Below, piece after piece: positions 63,371 to 64,000 of a stretch of 64,000 nucleotides of DNA (positions are counted from its first letter, which is position 1; each line of letters opens with the position of its first letter). Position numbers and translations under genes: made by a program. Under the pieces are notes generated by a model. The model saw nothing but the letters and a program-made list of their open reading frames with translations. It had not been told where the DNA came from and did not search any database. This DNA is from a bacterium (Candidatus Blackallbacteria) CG13_big_fil_rev_8_21_14_2_50_49_14. GTDB taxonomy: Bacteria > Cyanobacteriota > Sericytochromatia > UBA7694. The stretch covers positions 62,001 through 126,000 of the forward strand of contig PFGG01000055.1 of the NCBI GenBank assembly GCA_002783405.1, written 5' to 3'.

Positions 63371-64000
63371 TTAAAGGGGTTTCTCTACACGTAAACGGCA
63401 TAATACCGTATTGTCTGTTTCCAGGTCAGACCCCCAGATAAATTGAGCCCGAGAGTCCCAACTGATTTGATCATAACCGTCTTTGGGGCCAACTTGCGCT
63501 TTGCTATAAATATGGGCGGCCTCCCATTGGCTATCGTCGAAATCCGGGTCAGCCCAACCACTGGGTTCTGCCTGTGAGTTAAAGGTACAAGGGGCCTTCC
63601 CTGCCACTGGCTGGGAGACTTTTTCACAACTTTTATCCAAGGGAGCTTGGTGAATGACCAGACATTTCCAATTTGCATTGCTGACAGCCACTTTCTGACC
63701 TGTTGTCATGTCTGTAAATTGGGCAATGGCCCCGCCATCTCCCATTTGTTGATTGGGCTGGCCAATATATTCTAAGCCCGTATCGTTGGCTTTATAGTCT
63801 TTGAGCACCAGAGCCAAGACAAAGGGGTAATCACTTTTAAAACTGAAAGTTTCAGCGTTAAAAGAGCGCTCAGTGGTAATCGGCACCGAATCTTCCAGCA
63901 AGGGCTTCCCATTGAGGTAAAGAGAAAACCAATTATCTACCCAAACTTCGCCTCTGATGCTCAGGCTTCCAGATGTCTGGGCCACCTGTGCTGGGGAAAC
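63371..64000 (-). CDS. Secreted-type protein of unknown function, partial
   Basis: The 5' end lies beyond the window edge; the frame is open to position 64000, so the GTG at 63985 is not necessarily the start. The visible part is beta-rich with 'VWVDNWFSLYLNGKPLLED', repeated Asp/Trp pairs ('WADPDFDDSQWEAA') and two Cys pairs, typical of an extracellular galactose-binding-like fold. No function can be assigned. Confidence 0.6.
   Translation of the reverse strand, partial: VSPAQVAQTSGSLSIRGEVWVDNWFSLYLNGKPLLEDSVPITTERSFNAETFSFKSDYPFVLALVLKDYKANDTGLEYIGQPNQQMGDGGAIAQFTDMTTGQKVAVSNANWKCLVIHQAPLDKSCEKVSQPVAGKAPCTFNSQAEPSGWADPDFDDSQWEAAHIYSKAQVGPKDGYDQISWDSRAQFIWGSDLETDNTVLCRLRVEKPL

Overview
The window comes from a Gram-negative-type bacterium. 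Several proteins carry lipobox signal peptides, there is a secretin, a heme-c type fatty acid cis/trans isomerase, an RND/MMPL transporter and a flagellar axial protein. Most of the window is moderately GC-rich and tightly packed, with 1-4 nt overlaps and a few GTG/TTG starts. The gene mix (IPT/TIG lipoproteins, DUF2202 proteins, one FlgF/G-like protein, a very large FAAL-NRPS) made me think of the non-photosynthetic relatives of Cyanobacteria (Sericytochromatia/'Blackallbacteria'). That is a hunch from gene style, not a demonstrated assignment. I saw no rRNA, tRNA or CRISPR array.

Layout. 0-9.5 kb: a TPR/coiled-coil protein, alaS with a substrate-binding lipoprotein, two DUF2202 ferritin-like exported proteins in one operon, an exported endonuclease/exonuclease/phosphatase-fold protein, a cytosolic amidohydrolase and a small unknown protein. 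9.5-16 kb: a lone flagellar rod/hook-like protein, murJ, a zinc-ribbon/Ser-Thr kinase/WD40 protein, a short secretin and a small membrane protein. 16-28 kb: a FecCD permease with a BioY-like protein, two large surface lipoproteins, a peptide-type substrate-binding protein with rbgA, a cNMP-binding histidine-kinase-like protein that lacks the phospho-accepting His, an unknown protein and a P-loop kinase-like protein.

28-49 kb: a biosynthetic locus. A 5432-residue nonribosomal peptide synthetase runs FAAL-T / C-A-KR-T / C-A-T / C-A(N-methyltransferase)-T / C. An AlaDH/PNT-family enzyme resembling N5-(carboxyethyl)ornithine synthase lies directly upstream in the same operon. An AlkB-type membrane hydroxylase and an MMPL exporter are transcribed divergently from it. 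Together these suggest an undescribed lipo(depsi)peptide: fatty acyl starter, a reduced keto acid (hydroxy acid), an amino acid, then an N-methylated (possibly Phe-like) residue, released by a terminal condensation domain because no thioesterase is present.

49-52.5 kb: a PhzF-like isomerase and a NimA/PNPOx-GNAT fusion, divergent from a MocR-type regulator. 52.5-64 kb: a visibly AT-richer stretch. It holds two more TPR proteins related to the first gene, an unknown 1272-residue protein with a tandem internal repeat, a stand-alone CheW-domain protein, cti and truC. It ends in a decayed area with a MarR fragment abutting an IS630 transposase remnant, and a secreted-type protein cut by the window end.
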